From assembly GCA_041572275.1 (NCBI GenBank), contig JBFFSQ010000004.1, forward strand, positions 1 through 36,037: a stretch of DNA of 36,037 bases. The letters are read 5' to 3'. The stretch is from JBFFSQ01 sp041572275 (GTDB taxonomy: Bacteria > Pseudomonadota > Gammaproteobacteria > SZUA-229). Positions 23,738 through 32,283 of this stretch are shown in pieces; position 1 is the stretch's first letter; each line of letters opens with the position of its first letter. Position numbers and translations under genes: made by a program. A model generated the notes under the pieces. It was not told the origin of the DNA, ran no database searches, and worked only from the letters and a program-made list of their open reading frames with translations.

Positions 23738-24516
23738 AACCAGTAGTGTTATGCTTTTCAGGCCTGGACCCAACCGGTGGTGCCGGTATCCAGGCGGACA
23801 TTGAAGCCATCGCGGCTCAGGGTGGGCATGCGGCCAGTATTATCACGGCTGTTACCGTGCAGGATAGCCATAACGTCAAAAGCTTCCAGACCCTGGCTCC
23901 CTCCCTTATCACCGCCCAGGCCCAGACCGTTCTTGATGACATGGCAGTAGCTGCCATCAAGATTGGTATGCTGGGTAGTGTTGATGTGGCCACTGCTATC
24001 GCCGCCATCATTCAGGCGCGACCATCCATTCCGGTTATTTTCGACCCGGTTCTGGCTGCTGGCGGTGGCACTGACCTGGCGGGGGACATGCTTGTAGATA
24101 CCATCAAGACGAATATAATCCCCAACTGTCGACTGATTACCCCAAACATCCCGGAAGCTGAACGCCTGTGTGCTCAGCCTGCACCTTCCAGCACAGCCCT
24201 GCTCAATCTGGGCGCCGATGCCATCCTGCTCACCGGCACCCATGCCGACACCGAACAGGTTGAACACCAGCTGATCGATTCATCTCAACCGCTGCAACGG
24301 TTCCATTACCAGCGTCTGCCCCATGATTACCACGGCTCAGGCTGTACCCTCAGCGCCAGTATTGCCGCCTTGATCGCAACCGGCTTACCCCTATTAGATG
24401 CTGTACAACAAGGACTGGATTACACCTACCAAACATTACAGCAGGCCCAAGCTCTGGGGCAGGGCCAGCTCATTCCCAACCGATTCCCCGCTAGCCAGCC
24501 GAGCACTTCATCATGA
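23734..24516 (+). CDS. thiD: Hydroxymethylpyrimidine (phosphate) kinase
   Basis: Phosphorylates HMP and HMP-phosphate to HMP pyrophosphate for thiamine synthesis. The 260-residue ribokinase-fold protein shows SGLDPTGGAGIQADI at the substrate end, DPVLAAGGG in the middle and the anion-hole/catalytic HGSGCTLSASIAALIA near 210. Start and stop overlap the flanking genes by four bases each (ATGA), so aldolase, thiD and thiE form one coupled unit. No thiamine riboswitch precedes it, since there is no leader. Confidence 0.95.
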   Translation: MKPVVLCFSGLDPTGGAGIQADIEAIAAQGGHAASIITAVTVQDSHNVKSFQTLAPSLITAQAQTVLDDMAVAAIKIGMLGSVDVATAIAAIIQARPSIPVIFDPVLAAGGGTDLAGDMLVDTIKTNIIPNCRLITPNIPEAERLCAQPAPSSTALLNLGADAILLTGTHADTEQVEHQLIDSSQPLQRFHYQRLPHDYHGSGCTLSASIAALIATGLPLLDAVQQGLDYTYQTLQQAQALGQGQLIPNRFPASQPSTSS

Positions 24517-25130
24517 AACGTCTGCACGGTCTGTACGCCATTAGCCACAGTCAACTGATCCCAGATGATGATTTTACCAATGTCATTGAACAGGCCCTGA
24601 TGGGCGGCGCCCGCATCATCCAGTACCGTGACAAAAGCGATGATCACAACCGTCGCCTGCAGCAGGCCCGCATAGTGGCACAACTATGCAATCGTTATGC
24701 GGCTATCAGCATTATCAATGATGATATCGAGCTCGCTATAAACGTCGATGCCGATGGCGTACACATTGGTATGGATGATATTCCCCTTCACCAGGCTCGC
24801 CGCGCACTGGGTAGCAACAAACTCATCGGTGTATCGTGCTACAACCGCTTTGAACTGGCACAACAGGCCAGTTCAGAGGGTGCTGATTACATTGCCTTCG
24901 GTAGTTTTTTCCCCTCCAGTATCAAACCCGATGCCCCACGAGCACAACCCGATCTGTTACCACGGGCGAAACAGGAACTGGATATCCCCGTCTGTGCAAT
25001 TGGCGGTATCAACGCCAACAATGCCGCTCAACTAATTACAGCGGGCAGCGATATGCTGGCGGTCATCAGCGAAGTATTTGCCAGTAAAGATATTCAAGCG
25101 GCCAGCCGTAAACTCAGCCAGCTATTTTAA
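24513..25130 (+). CDS. thiE: Thiamine-phosphate synthase
   Basis: Joins HMP pyrophosphate and thiazole phosphate to give thiamine phosphate. The 205-residue TIM barrel shows IQYRDKSDD (near 35), the phosphate-binding FGSFFPSSIKPDAP and the C-terminal VCAIGGINANNAAQLITAG. It overlaps thiD by four bases. In pseudomonads hemL follows thiE directly; here about 8.8 kb of other genes separate them. Confidence 0.96.
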   Translation: MKRLHGLYAISHSQLIPDDDFTNVIEQALMGGARIIQYRDKSDDHNRRLQQARIVAQLCNRYAAISIINDDIELAINVDADGVHIGMDDIPLHQARRALGSNKLIGVSCYNRFELAQQASSEGADYIAFGSFFPSSIKPDAPRAQPDLLPRAKQELDIPVCAIGGINANNAAQLITAGSDMLAVISEVFASKDIQAASRKLSQLF

Positions 25131-25180
25131 AATCCCTTCTATTTTTTCGTAATTAAGCCAGGTCGAGCTTATTACCCATT

Positions 25181-25211
25181 TTGCATTAAGCTCATTTTCA
25201 TCGACTATACT
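25181..25211 (+). promoter_or_regulatory. Weak candidate promoter for the signalling block
   Basis: TTGCAT (25181-25186) and TATACT (25206-25211) resemble -35 and -10 boxes, but the 19-base spacer is long. The next gene has a good ribosome site, AGGGTGAG, before its ATG at 25239. An imperfect GTAATTAAGC/GCTTATTAC dyad lies just upstream (25149-25175). Confidence 0.3.
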
Positions 25212-25238
25212 TTCTAAAAAACAGGGTGAGAAAACCAC

Positions 25239-26093
25239 ATGGAATCCCTTTCTGATCAGCAAACACTGGATGAGGTCGAGAAAACCATTTTGCTGGTAGA
25301 TGATGAACCCAATATCATCAAAGCACTTAAACGGCTGTTGCGTCGAGACGGCTATACCATACTCACAGCCACTGATGGACGCACTGGGCTAGACATGCTC
25401 GCGCATAACAAGGTTGGCGTTATCCTGTCGGACCAGCGCATGCCTGAAATGTCCGGTGTCGAATTTCTCAGCCAGGTCAAAGAACTGTACCCGGATACGG
25501 TGCGAATGGTCCTGAGTGGTTACACCGACCTGAATACAGTCACTGATGCAATCAACCAGGGGGCGATTTACAAGTTCCTAACCAAACCCTGGGAAGATGG
25601 GCTGCTAAGAGCAAACATCAAAGATGCCTTCCAGCATTTCAGACTGGTCAGAGAAAACAGACGCCTGCATGCAGAACTTAAGAAACTCAATCAGCTCCTG
25701 GAAAATCGTCTTGATGAACAGAATCGTCTATCCAAGATTGAGTTGCACATGCTCCAGCTAAACCAGGCTGTTCTCGATAACCAGCCGGTAGCAGTTCTTG
25801 GTATCGGGGATGATCAAATGATTGCTGTCGCCAATAATCGAGCCCATGAACTTCTAAATGTTCAAGCCGGCAGCCTGCTCACGGCCTTTGCCAACCAGGT
25901 CTTGCCACAGGAGATCCAGGATGCCTACACCAGGATTGACGATGACACTGAGGAAGTCTGCACAGTCATTCGTTTGAACAAAATTGATTACCAGATCATA
26001 TGCCGACGATTAACAGCTCCTTCAGGCCCACAGGGCTTAGTCATCACACTATTCCCCCGCTACGCAAGCCAAATCAGGCAACTGGACACATAA
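25239..26093 (+). CDS. Response regulator with C-terminal PAS-like domain
   Basis: A 284-residue regulator. Receiver domain (about 14-135) with acidic pair D21-D22, phospho-acceptor D65 (in VILSDQRMPEMSG), switch S93 and K116 (in FLTKPW), as in RpfG-type receivers. A coiled coil (about 135-172) and a PAS-like fold (about 180-280) follow. There is no DNA-binding or enzymatic output, so it most likely works by protein contact. First gene of a seven-gene run; one base separates it from the next. Confidence 0.88.
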   Translation: MESLSDQQTLDEVEKTILLVDDEPNIIKALKRLLRRDGYTILTATDGRTGLDMLAHNKVGVILSDQRMPEMSGVEFLSQVKELYPDTVRMVLSGYTDLNTVTDAINQGAIYKFLTKPWEDGLLRANIKDAFQHFRLVRENRRLHAELKKLNQLLENRLDEQNRLSKIELHMLQLNQAVLDNQPVAVLGIGDDQMIAVANNRAHELLNVQAGSLLTAFANQVLPQEIQDAYTRIDDDTEEVCTVIRLNKIDYQIICRRLTAPSGPQGLVITLFPRYASQIRQLDT

Positions 26094-26094
26094 C

Positions 26095-26412
26095 ATGAAA
26101 CATAAAATAACAATTGAGTTGCCATCGGCCATTGAAGGCATGCAACTGGCCACTGATGCCATCGACGATAAAGGCGTTTGCCTCATAGTTGCCGGTGCCA
26201 CTCTGACAGAAGCATCAATACAAGGTCTAGCCAAGCGCAACATTAAGAGCATTGAAATTTATCAACAGGAACAGCTCACACCCAAGCAGGCACAACAACG
26301 TCGTGCAGAAATCAAAACCCAACTTGACTATTGCTTCAGCAAAACACAAAGCAAGCCATTAATGAGCGATTTAAAACAAATTTTTTACAATTACAGAACT
26401 CTGGACCTTTAA
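26095..26412 (+). CDS. Small protein resembling the C-terminal module of the HD-GYP regulator
   Basis: A 105-residue cytosolic protein of no named family that I can give with certainty. Residues 16-50 (MQLATDAIDDKGVCL onward to IEIY) resemble by eye the last 48 residues of the HD-GYP regulator at 28949 (MKLARDLVTKDG to LQIY). That segment is the accessory beta module commonly found attached to HD-GYP and related regulators. The rest is a charged helix. It is placed between a response regulator and an HDOD gene with single-base gaps on both sides, so it is surely co-translated and probably an adaptor. No membrane segment. Confidence 0.7.
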   Translation: MKHKITIELPSAIEGMQLATDAIDDKGVCLIVAGATLTEASIQGLAKRNIKSIEIYQQEQLTPKQAQQRRAEIKTQLDYCFSKTQSKPLMSDLKQIFYNYRTLDL

Positions 26413-26413
26413 C

Positions 26414-27250
26414 ATGCTCAGCCAACAGGAACTCGAACAGGGCATCAAAGACATCCCCCCTCTATCACCTGCCATAGTTGATATTCTCAACATGTTGAAT
26501 GCAGATACTGATGTGGATTTCAGGCTACTGGAGAAAAAACTCCTTCAAGATCCAGGACTGACTGGGCGCGTGCTGGCACTGGCAAACTCACCTTTCTTCG
26601 GTATGGCGGGAGAAGTGAGCCGCGTTAAAGATGCCTGCCTGATTTTAGGGATTAATGCCATCCGAAACCTGGTCATCTCGACTGCCATGATGAAACAATT
26701 TTCATCAAGCTCGGCCAGCAACCTGGATATACAAGGACTCTGGCGTCATTCTATTGCCAGCGCCTCTGCGGCTATAAGCCTGTCACGACACACCAAAATT
26801 GACCAGGACCAGGCATTTACCGCCGCCCTGCTCCATGACATCGGTAAAATGGTGCTCGATATACACTTTCCAGAACATTACCTGCAGGTCATTAAATATC
26901 AACAGGAACAGCAATGCCTCATTCGTGAAGCTGAAGAACACATACTGGGCTGTGACCATAGCGAAGTCGGTGCTCTGGTGGCCCAGAAATGGAAATTACC
27001 CAACGAAATCATTAACACCATCAGAGACCATCATGACCGCGCCGATCCAGAAACAACCGTATTATCAGACCTTGTTAATTTATCCGACATTGTCAGCCGT
27101 GGCCTCGCCCTCGGTAATCCAGGCGATGGTTTTATACCTGAGTTAAACGTGAATATACCGCTCAGACTAAATATTAGCTTAGAGGACATTGCAGACAGCC
27201 TGGCCGAAATTGAAGCACTGTATGACAGCTTCGTCAGCCTGATTGAATAA
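26414..27250 (+). CDS. HDOD domain protein
   Basis: A 278-residue protein consisting of an HDOD domain (metal-dependent phosphohydrolase-related output domain). The family opening PPLSPAIVDILNML and the VKDACLILGINAIRNLV helix are present. Unlike many HDOD proteins it keeps an HD pair in AALLHDIGKMVL (about residues 137-148) with further histidines (DHSEVG, IRDHHDRAD), so catalytic activity is possible. HDOD proteins often act in signalling with histidine kinases and in c-di-GMP, motility or stress networks. The start follows the previous stop by one base with no obvious ribosome site, so translation is probably coupled. Confidence 0.88.
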   Translation: MLSQQELEQGIKDIPPLSPAIVDILNMLNADTDVDFRLLEKKLLQDPGLTGRVLALANSPFFGMAGEVSRVKDACLILGINAIRNLVISTAMMKQFSSSSASNLDIQGLWRHSIASASAAISLSRHTKIDQDQAFTAALLHDIGKMVLDIHFPEHYLQVIKYQQEQQCLIREAEEHILGCDHSEVGALVAQKWKLPNEIINTIRDHHDRADPETTVLSDLVNLSDIVSRGLALGNPGDGFIPELNVNIPLRLNISLEDIADSLAEIEALYDSFVSLIE

Positions 27251-27357
27251 GAGAAAATATTGACCTATACATTAATTAATGATGTGTGCATAAACCCGAT
27301 CAGTTAGGCCGTAATCATGATGATATCTTCCACACTCCTAATCAGGCGAACTCGAAC

Positions 27358-28923
27358 ATGAACACCCCGGATATCACACAATGCATGAGTAATTTAAAAG
27401 CGGCAATTAACAGCATGCATCACGCCGGCACTTCAGCGCCAGAGTCAATCGCTGAACAGATTGATGCTGAACTAGATAGTTTAACCAGGGCTGTAGATGA
27501 TGCGTGTAAACAATCTAAACTGGAATCCTCGTCACTAAGCCGAGCCAATGTCAGCATGGTCTTACTTATCGATGCCATGGCTGAATGGCAAACCGCCGAC
27601 ATCGAACGCCAGAAGTCAACTGATAGCCAAAACCTTGAGCTGTTTAAACCAGCACTGGTCGATTTAATGAATGCCACAGATGCACAATTCTCAGTGCTTA
27701 AATTCTATTCCGACAATCACGAAACAAACGGTTTCTATGGCGTTGACACCAGCACAGGCACAACCAAGACTATTACTGACGAATCGGAATTAAGAGGCCT
27801 TGTGCAGTTACATCTGAACTCAACGGTAGTCGAGAAAATTAACGATCTAAGCCACAATGCTCGCACCTGTGATCGGATCGATAGTCTTCAAGGTATTCAT
27901 AACCTGCTCAGCCTGCCACTCATATCAGGCCCCACCATCAAAGGGAAAATATTCATTGCCAATAAAAAAAATGGCCAGGTATTTGATGAGAATGATGTGA
28001 TTATTTGCCGACTATTTAAAACGGCCATATCCCATATCATGGAACGTGACGACCTGCTCATTCAGATCAACCAGGAAAAGGAAGAGCACAAATTATTAAC
28101 CGAAAAAATACACAAGGCTCAAAACCAACTCCTGCAATCTGAAAAAATGGCTTCTATTGGCTCCTTGGCGGCTGGTGTCGCCCATGAAATAAATAACCCG
28201 GTGGGATACATCAACTCGAATATCAGCAGCCTTAAAAATTATATTGCCGATGTATTTCAGATCCTGAATAAATACAATGAACTCGAACCCTCACTAAGCA
28301 ACCAACAAATAAAAGACATAAAAGAACTAAAAGACCAATTAGATATTGATTTCATAAAAGACGACATTATCGAATTGGTCAGCGAATCAGAAGAAGGCGT
28401 AAAGCGAGTCAAGCAAATTGTCCAGGACCTCAAAGACTTCTCTCATGTCGATGAAGCTGAATGGCAATGGACAAATATACATAACGGTATAAACAGCACA
28501 TTAAATATTGCGCATAACGAAACCAAATACAAAGCTGAGGTTATCAAGGAATTTGGCGACATACCCGACATAGAATGCATTATTTCACAACTTAATCAGG
28601 TATTCATGAACCTGATCGTTAATGCCGCCCAGGCAATAGATGACAAAGGCACCATTACCATAAAAACAGAAGCCATCGACACAAACAGGATTCGAATTAC
28701 AATCTCAGACACTGGCAAAGGAATATCAGAAGACAATCTAAATCGAGTATTCGATCCATTCTACACCACCAAACCAGTAGGTAAGGGCACCGGCCTTGGC
28801 CTTTCACTATCTTTTAGCATCATAGAGAAACATCATGGCACAATTGACTTAACCAGCCAGGTAGGCAAAGGAACCATATTCACCATCGAACTTCCCATCC
28901 AGCAACCCGAACCTGCTGCCTGA
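27358..28923 (+). CDS. Soluble GAF-type sensor histidine kinase (first of two paralogues)
   Basis: A 521-residue kinase from the ATG at 27358 (an in-frame GTG at 27286 gives 24 more residues). A helical N-terminus (1-95) is followed by a GAF domain (about 95-235) and a coiled coil. The phospho-acceptor helix has H276 in AAGVAHEINNPVGYINSN, and the HATPase has NAAQAI, SDTGKGIS, a PFYTTKPVGKGTGLGLS loop and a C-terminal FTIELP strand. No membrane segment and no HAMP, so it senses a cytosolic signal. The catalytic half is nearly the same as that of the kinase at 30899. The response regulator with an HD-GYP-like domain follows after 25 bases and is a likely partner. Confidence 0.9.
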   Translation: MNTPDITQCMSNLKAAINSMHHAGTSAPESIAEQIDAELDSLTRAVDDACKQSKLESSSLSRANVSMVLLIDAMAEWQTADIERQKSTDSQNLELFKPALVDLMNATDAQFSVLKFYSDNHETNGFYGVDTSTGTTKTITDESELRGLVQLHLNSTVVEKINDLSHNARTCDRIDSLQGIHNLLSLPLISGPTIKGKIFIANKKNGQVFDENDVIICRLFKTAISHIMERDDLLIQINQEKEEHKLLTEKIHKAQNQLLQSEKMASIGSLAAGVAHEINNPVGYINSNISSLKNYIADVFQILNKYNELEPSLSNQQIKDIKELKDQLDIDFIKDDIIELVSESEEGVKRVKQIVQDLKDFSHVDEAEWQWTNIHNGINSTLNIAHNETKYKAEVIKEFGDIPDIECIISQLNQVFMNLIVNAAQAIDDKGTITIKTEAIDTNRIRITISDTGKGISEDNLNRVFDPFYTTKPVGKGTGLGLSLSFSIIEKHHGTIDLTSQVGKGTIFTIELPIQQPEPAA

Positions 28924-28948
28924 CACGCACTTAAACACATGAACCATC

Positions 28949-30265
28949 ATGACCACAAACAACCCAGCATCTACCATTGAAAAAGCCAGCTTGCTTTTCG
29001 TCGACGATGAAAAAAATATATTATCGTCATTAAAACGACTGTTCCGCAGCGAAGGTTACACTATACACCTGGCCAACAGCGGAGCCGAAGGATTGGACAT
29101 CCTTACAACACATAAAATCAATCTGGTCATATCAGACATGCGCATGCCGGAGATGAATGGTGCCGAATTTCTGGAAAAAGTCGCTACCACATGGCCTGCC
29201 GTAACTCGAATACTACTAACCGGATATTCTGAAGTATCCTCAACTATTGACGCCGTAAACAAAGGCAACATCTACAAATACATTAGCAAGCCATGGGAAG
29301 ACAATGACATTAAATTAACTGTCAAGCACGCACTCGAAGCCCAGGCAATTGAAATAGAACGCGACAAGTTACTCGCGCTAACCCAACGTCAAAATGAAGA
29401 ACTTAAAGACTTCAATAGCAAACTAGAAGACATGGTCAAGACACGCACTGCAGAACTCGACCAGACCATGGCCATGCTGGAACGTGCTTATGAGACACTA
29501 AAGGATAGCTACTCGACCACTATACAAGTTTTCTCCAACCTCATTGAACTAAGAGAAGATAATCTTCAAAGCCATTCTAAACAGGTCGCCCAACAGGCCT
29601 ATGATCTGGCATTAACCGTGGGCATGACTGACGACACTGCAAAACAGATTTCTTTTGCCGGACTGTTACGAAATATTGGAAAAATCGGATTCGCAGACAG
29701 CATAAACAGGAAATCTGTTGATGACATGACTCCTACCGAAGCAATTCAGTACAAAAAACACCCGATCCTAGGCTCAAGTATTCTTATGGCCTTAGAACCA
29801 CTGCAAACTGCCGCCTCACTTATCCATGGCTACTGTGAACAATATGATGGCCATGGCTACCCCGATCAACTAGCTGGTGAGAACATCCCCCTTGGCTGCC
29901 GAATCCTCAACGTGGTTAGCGATTTTCATGCATTACAGACGGGCACTCTCATACCAAAAAAACTAGATACCGAGCAAGCAAGAGATTATTTATTATCACA
30001 ACGCGGCAAACGCTACGACCCCAACATTGTCAATGCCTTTATCAATGAACTCATCAAAAATGAACAGCATGACAACATACAAAAGGAAACACTGATTTCT
30101 GCCCATCAGCTCAAAATCAACATGAAACTAGCAAGAGACCTTGTAACCAAAGATGGCATTCTATTGCTATCTGAAGGCCACTTGCTTGGTGAACATATGA
30201 TTAAACAGATAAATAAACTTGAAAAATCACTGGATGAAACACTACAAATTTATATTCACTCTTAA
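28949..30265 (+). CDS. Response regulator with degenerate HD-GYP domain
   Basis: A 438-residue RpfG-like regulator. Receiver (about 13-130) has D19-D20, phospho-acceptor D63 (in VISDMRMPEMNG), T91 and K114. A coiled coil (135-190) leads to an HD-GYP fold (about 195-375). The fold's catalytic residues are changed: the HD of LLHDIGKI is R241-N242, the HHExxDG histidines are Y295-C296, and the aspartate of the VAD motif is S324, although DGHGYP (300-305), H209 and H271 remain. It should not bind the di-metal centre or hydrolyse c-di-GMP. A C-terminal accessory module (390-438) resembles the protein at 26095. It probably acts as a phosphorylation-controlled binding protein. Confidence 0.88.
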   Translation: MTTNNPASTIEKASLLFVDDEKNILSSLKRLFRSEGYTIHLANSGAEGLDILTTHKINLVISDMRMPEMNGAEFLEKVATTWPAVTRILLTGYSEVSSTIDAVNKGNIYKYISKPWEDNDIKLTVKHALEAQAIEIERDKLLALTQRQNEELKDFNSKLEDMVKTRTAELDQTMAMLERAYETLKDSYSTTIQVFSNLIELREDNLQSHSKQVAQQAYDLALTVGMTDDTAKQISFAGLLRNIGKIGFADSINRKSVDDMTPTEAIQYKKHPILGSSILMALEPLQTAASLIHGYCEQYDGHGYPDQLAGENIPLGCRILNVVSDFHALQTGTLIPKKLDTEQARDYLLSQRGKRYDPNIVNAFINELIKNEQHDNIQKETLISAHQLKINMKLARDLVTKDGILLLSEGHLLGEHMIKQINKLEKSLDETLQIYIHS

Positions 30266-30279
30266 TATTGAGAACCACC

Positions 30280-30819
30280 ATGTACCAAATAATGTTAGTA
30301 GATGATGAAGAAAACATTCTTAAAGCATTAAAACGTGTGCTCGCCGTCAAAAAAGACTGGAACATAGAAGCTTTTACCTGCGCAGAAGAAGCACTTGCAC
30401 GTGCAACCAAAAAAACATTTGATCTCTATTTATCCGACTATCGAATGCCCAAAATCGATGGTATCAGCTTCCTCACTGCCACCAAAAGCATACATCCTAA
30501 CGCTATGAGAATTGTCCTTAGCGGCTATACAGATTATGACGCTCTCATGGGCGCTATTAATCAAGCCGAAATATTTAGATTCATTACCAAACCCTGGAAT
30601 GACGAGTACCTGATAAATGCAATAACTCAGGCACTGACCTATAAAGACACCTTAATTGAAAATCAGCGACTAGCTGACCAGGTCAGAGCCCAACAAGTTC
30701 AACTTAATAAACAAAAACAAATATTTGAAGACTATAAATCTAAACACCCTGACCTATTTAATGTTGAGTGGGCTGCCGATGGCTCAATAATTATTAACGA
30801 TGATACAGATACAGACTAA
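30280..30819 (+). CDS. Receiver-only response regulator with coiled-coil tail
   Basis: A 179-residue protein: receiver domain (1-122) with D8-D9, phospho-acceptor D53 (in LSDYRMPKIDG), S81 and K104 (in FITKPWND), then a Gln/Lys-rich helix (about 125-160) and an acidic end (INDDTDTD). I chose the ATG at 30280, preceded by GAGA; a TTG at 30268 also lies in frame. No output domain, so it could be a phosphate shuttle or a decoy between the two kinases. It follows the HD-GYP gene by 14 bases. Confidence 0.88.
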   Translation: MYQIMLVDDEENILKALKRVLAVKKDWNIEAFTCAEEALARATKKTFDLYLSDYRMPKIDGISFLTATKSIHPNAMRIVLSGYTDYDALMGAINQAEIFRFITKPWNDEYLINAITQALTYKDTLIENQRLADQVRAQQVQLNKQKQIFEDYKSKHPDLFNVEWAADGSIIINDDTDTD

Positions 30820-30898
30820 GCTGCCATGGTAGTTTCTACCTAAGTCAAAACAAATTCACAATAACTCTTATCACAAGTTTTTCTATGAGATCTTAATA

Positions 30899-32272
30899 TT
30901 GACAGTGAAAATCAACACCACATGGATCTATAACCTTTACCGACTCGGACAGAAGGCCGCTTCTGCTCATGCTAAAGAATCAGCAAGAGAAGATTTCCTA
31001 AGATATATCATTTCAGCCTTTAATGCTGACTCAGGATCATTAGCGCAATCATTGGCCGATGACAAAACTCTCATGATTGTTGCTGGCATTGACATCCCAA
31101 GACAGGCTATTGGTAGCACAATCAAATTCGGCTCAGCCGTTCTTGGCTGGGTTGCAGAAAACAAAAAACCCTTATTGATTAATGGCAAAATATCCAGTGA
31201 TAGCGAATTCAGTAAGCAATTCAAGAACAAACAAGCCAACAAGGAAAAATCATCCATGTGCTGGCCTTTGTTGATCGACAAACAAGTAGTAGGAGTCATC
31301 AGCATCAATAAAAACATGGACAATGGACAATTCACTCAAGATGATCTCAATCGCGGCAATAACTTAATGCACTTCGTCGCACTCGCTGTAGAAACGGCAC
31401 GATCCCATGATCAAACCGAACAATTACTTCAAGATCAAATCAAGCTAAATAAACGGCTTGAAGAGGCACAAAATCAGCTATTACAATCAGAAAAAATGGC
31501 CTCAATTGGTCAATTAGCTGCCGGCGTTGCTCATGAAATCAACAACCCTGTCGGCTACATAAACTCTAATCTTTCAACTCTTGCCAGCTATATCAACAGC
31601 ATATCCAAAATGCTACAGTTGTATGCTGACACTGCTGATCCTGTACTTAAACAAACACCTGAGCATTACAAAAAAATAAAAGATCACAAAAATGATATTG
31701 ACCTTGAATTCATTATGGAAGACCTGCAATCACTCATTGCAGAATCCATGGAAGGCGTTACCCGTGTTAAAAAAATTGTTCAGGACCTAAAGGACTTTTC
31801 CCACGTAGATGAATCAGAATTTAATTGGGCTGATATCCATGGTGGCATCGATAGCACGCTCAACATAGCCCATAATGAAATCAAATATAAAGCCAACGTT
31901 ATCAAAGAATATGGTGACATACCGGAAGTTGAGTGCATTGCATCTCAAATTAACCAGGTATTTATGAATATTCTGGTTAATGCTGCCCATGCTATTGAAG
32001 ACCAAGGAACCATTACCATAAAAACTGGCCGCGGTGATGACGACAATATCTGGATTATTATCCGTGATACTGGATCAGGCATACCCGAGAAGAATCTAAA
32101 GCGAATATTCGATCCTTTTTTTACATCTAAACCGGTTGGACACGGCACCGGCCTTGGGCTGTCCTTATCGTATAGCATTATCGAGAAACATAAAGGACGA
32201 ATAGAAGTTGACAGTACACTTGGGCAAGGTACTGAATTTACAATCTGGCTGCCTATTCAACAACCATCATAA
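30899..32272 (+). CDS. Soluble GAF-type sensor histidine kinase (second paralogue)
   Basis: A 457-residue cytosolic kinase: GAF domain (about 25-170), coiled coil, phospho-acceptor H212 in AAGVAHEINNPVGYINSN, and HATPase with NAAHAI, RDTGSGIP, PFFTSKPVGHGTGLGLS. The catalytic half shares long identical runs with the kinase at 27358 (for example around IVQDLKDFSHVDE), while the GAF regions are different in sequence, so the two likely read different signals into one pathway. The start is a TTG at 30899 or a GTG at 30905; both are in frame and neither has a strong ribosome site. Last gene of the block; 11 bases separate its stop from the convergent YiiX-like gene. Confidence 0.9.
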   Translation: MTVKINTTWIYNLYRLGQKAASAHAKESAREDFLRYIISAFNADSGSLAQSLADDKTLMIVAGIDIPRQAIGSTIKFGSAVLGWVAENKKPLLINGKISSDSEFSKQFKNKQANKEKSSMCWPLLIDKQVVGVISINKNMDNGQFTQDDLNRGNNLMHFVALAVETARSHDQTEQLLQDQIKLNKRLEEAQNQLLQSEKMASIGQLAAGVAHEINNPVGYINSNLSTLASYINSISKMLQLYADTADPVLKQTPEHYKKIKDHKNDIDLEFIMEDLQSLIAESMEGVTRVKKIVQDLKDFSHVDESEFNWADIHGGIDSTLNIAHNEIKYKANVIKEYGDIPEVECIASQINQVFMNILVNAAHAIEDQGTITIKTGRGDDDNIWIIIRDTGSGIPEKNLKRIFDPFFTSKPVGHGTGLGLSLSYSIIEKHKGRIEVDSTLGQGTEFTIWLPIQQPS

Positions 32273-32283
32273 ACCCATACATA

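Noticed and set aside
23700..23740. A thiamine riboswitch in front of thiD
   Set aside because: thiD starts inside the end of the aldolase gene, and the 43-base leader before the aldolase is far too short for a TPP aptamer.
23758..24267. A 169-residue minus-strand open frame opposite thiD
   Set aside because: thiD is intact with all motifs, and the opposite frame has low-complexity composition and no family features.
25149..25175. Imperfect GTAATTAAGC/GCTTATTAC repeat as a terminator after thiE
   Set aside because: The T-run lies before the stem rather than after it on the plus strand, and the arms have a bulge.
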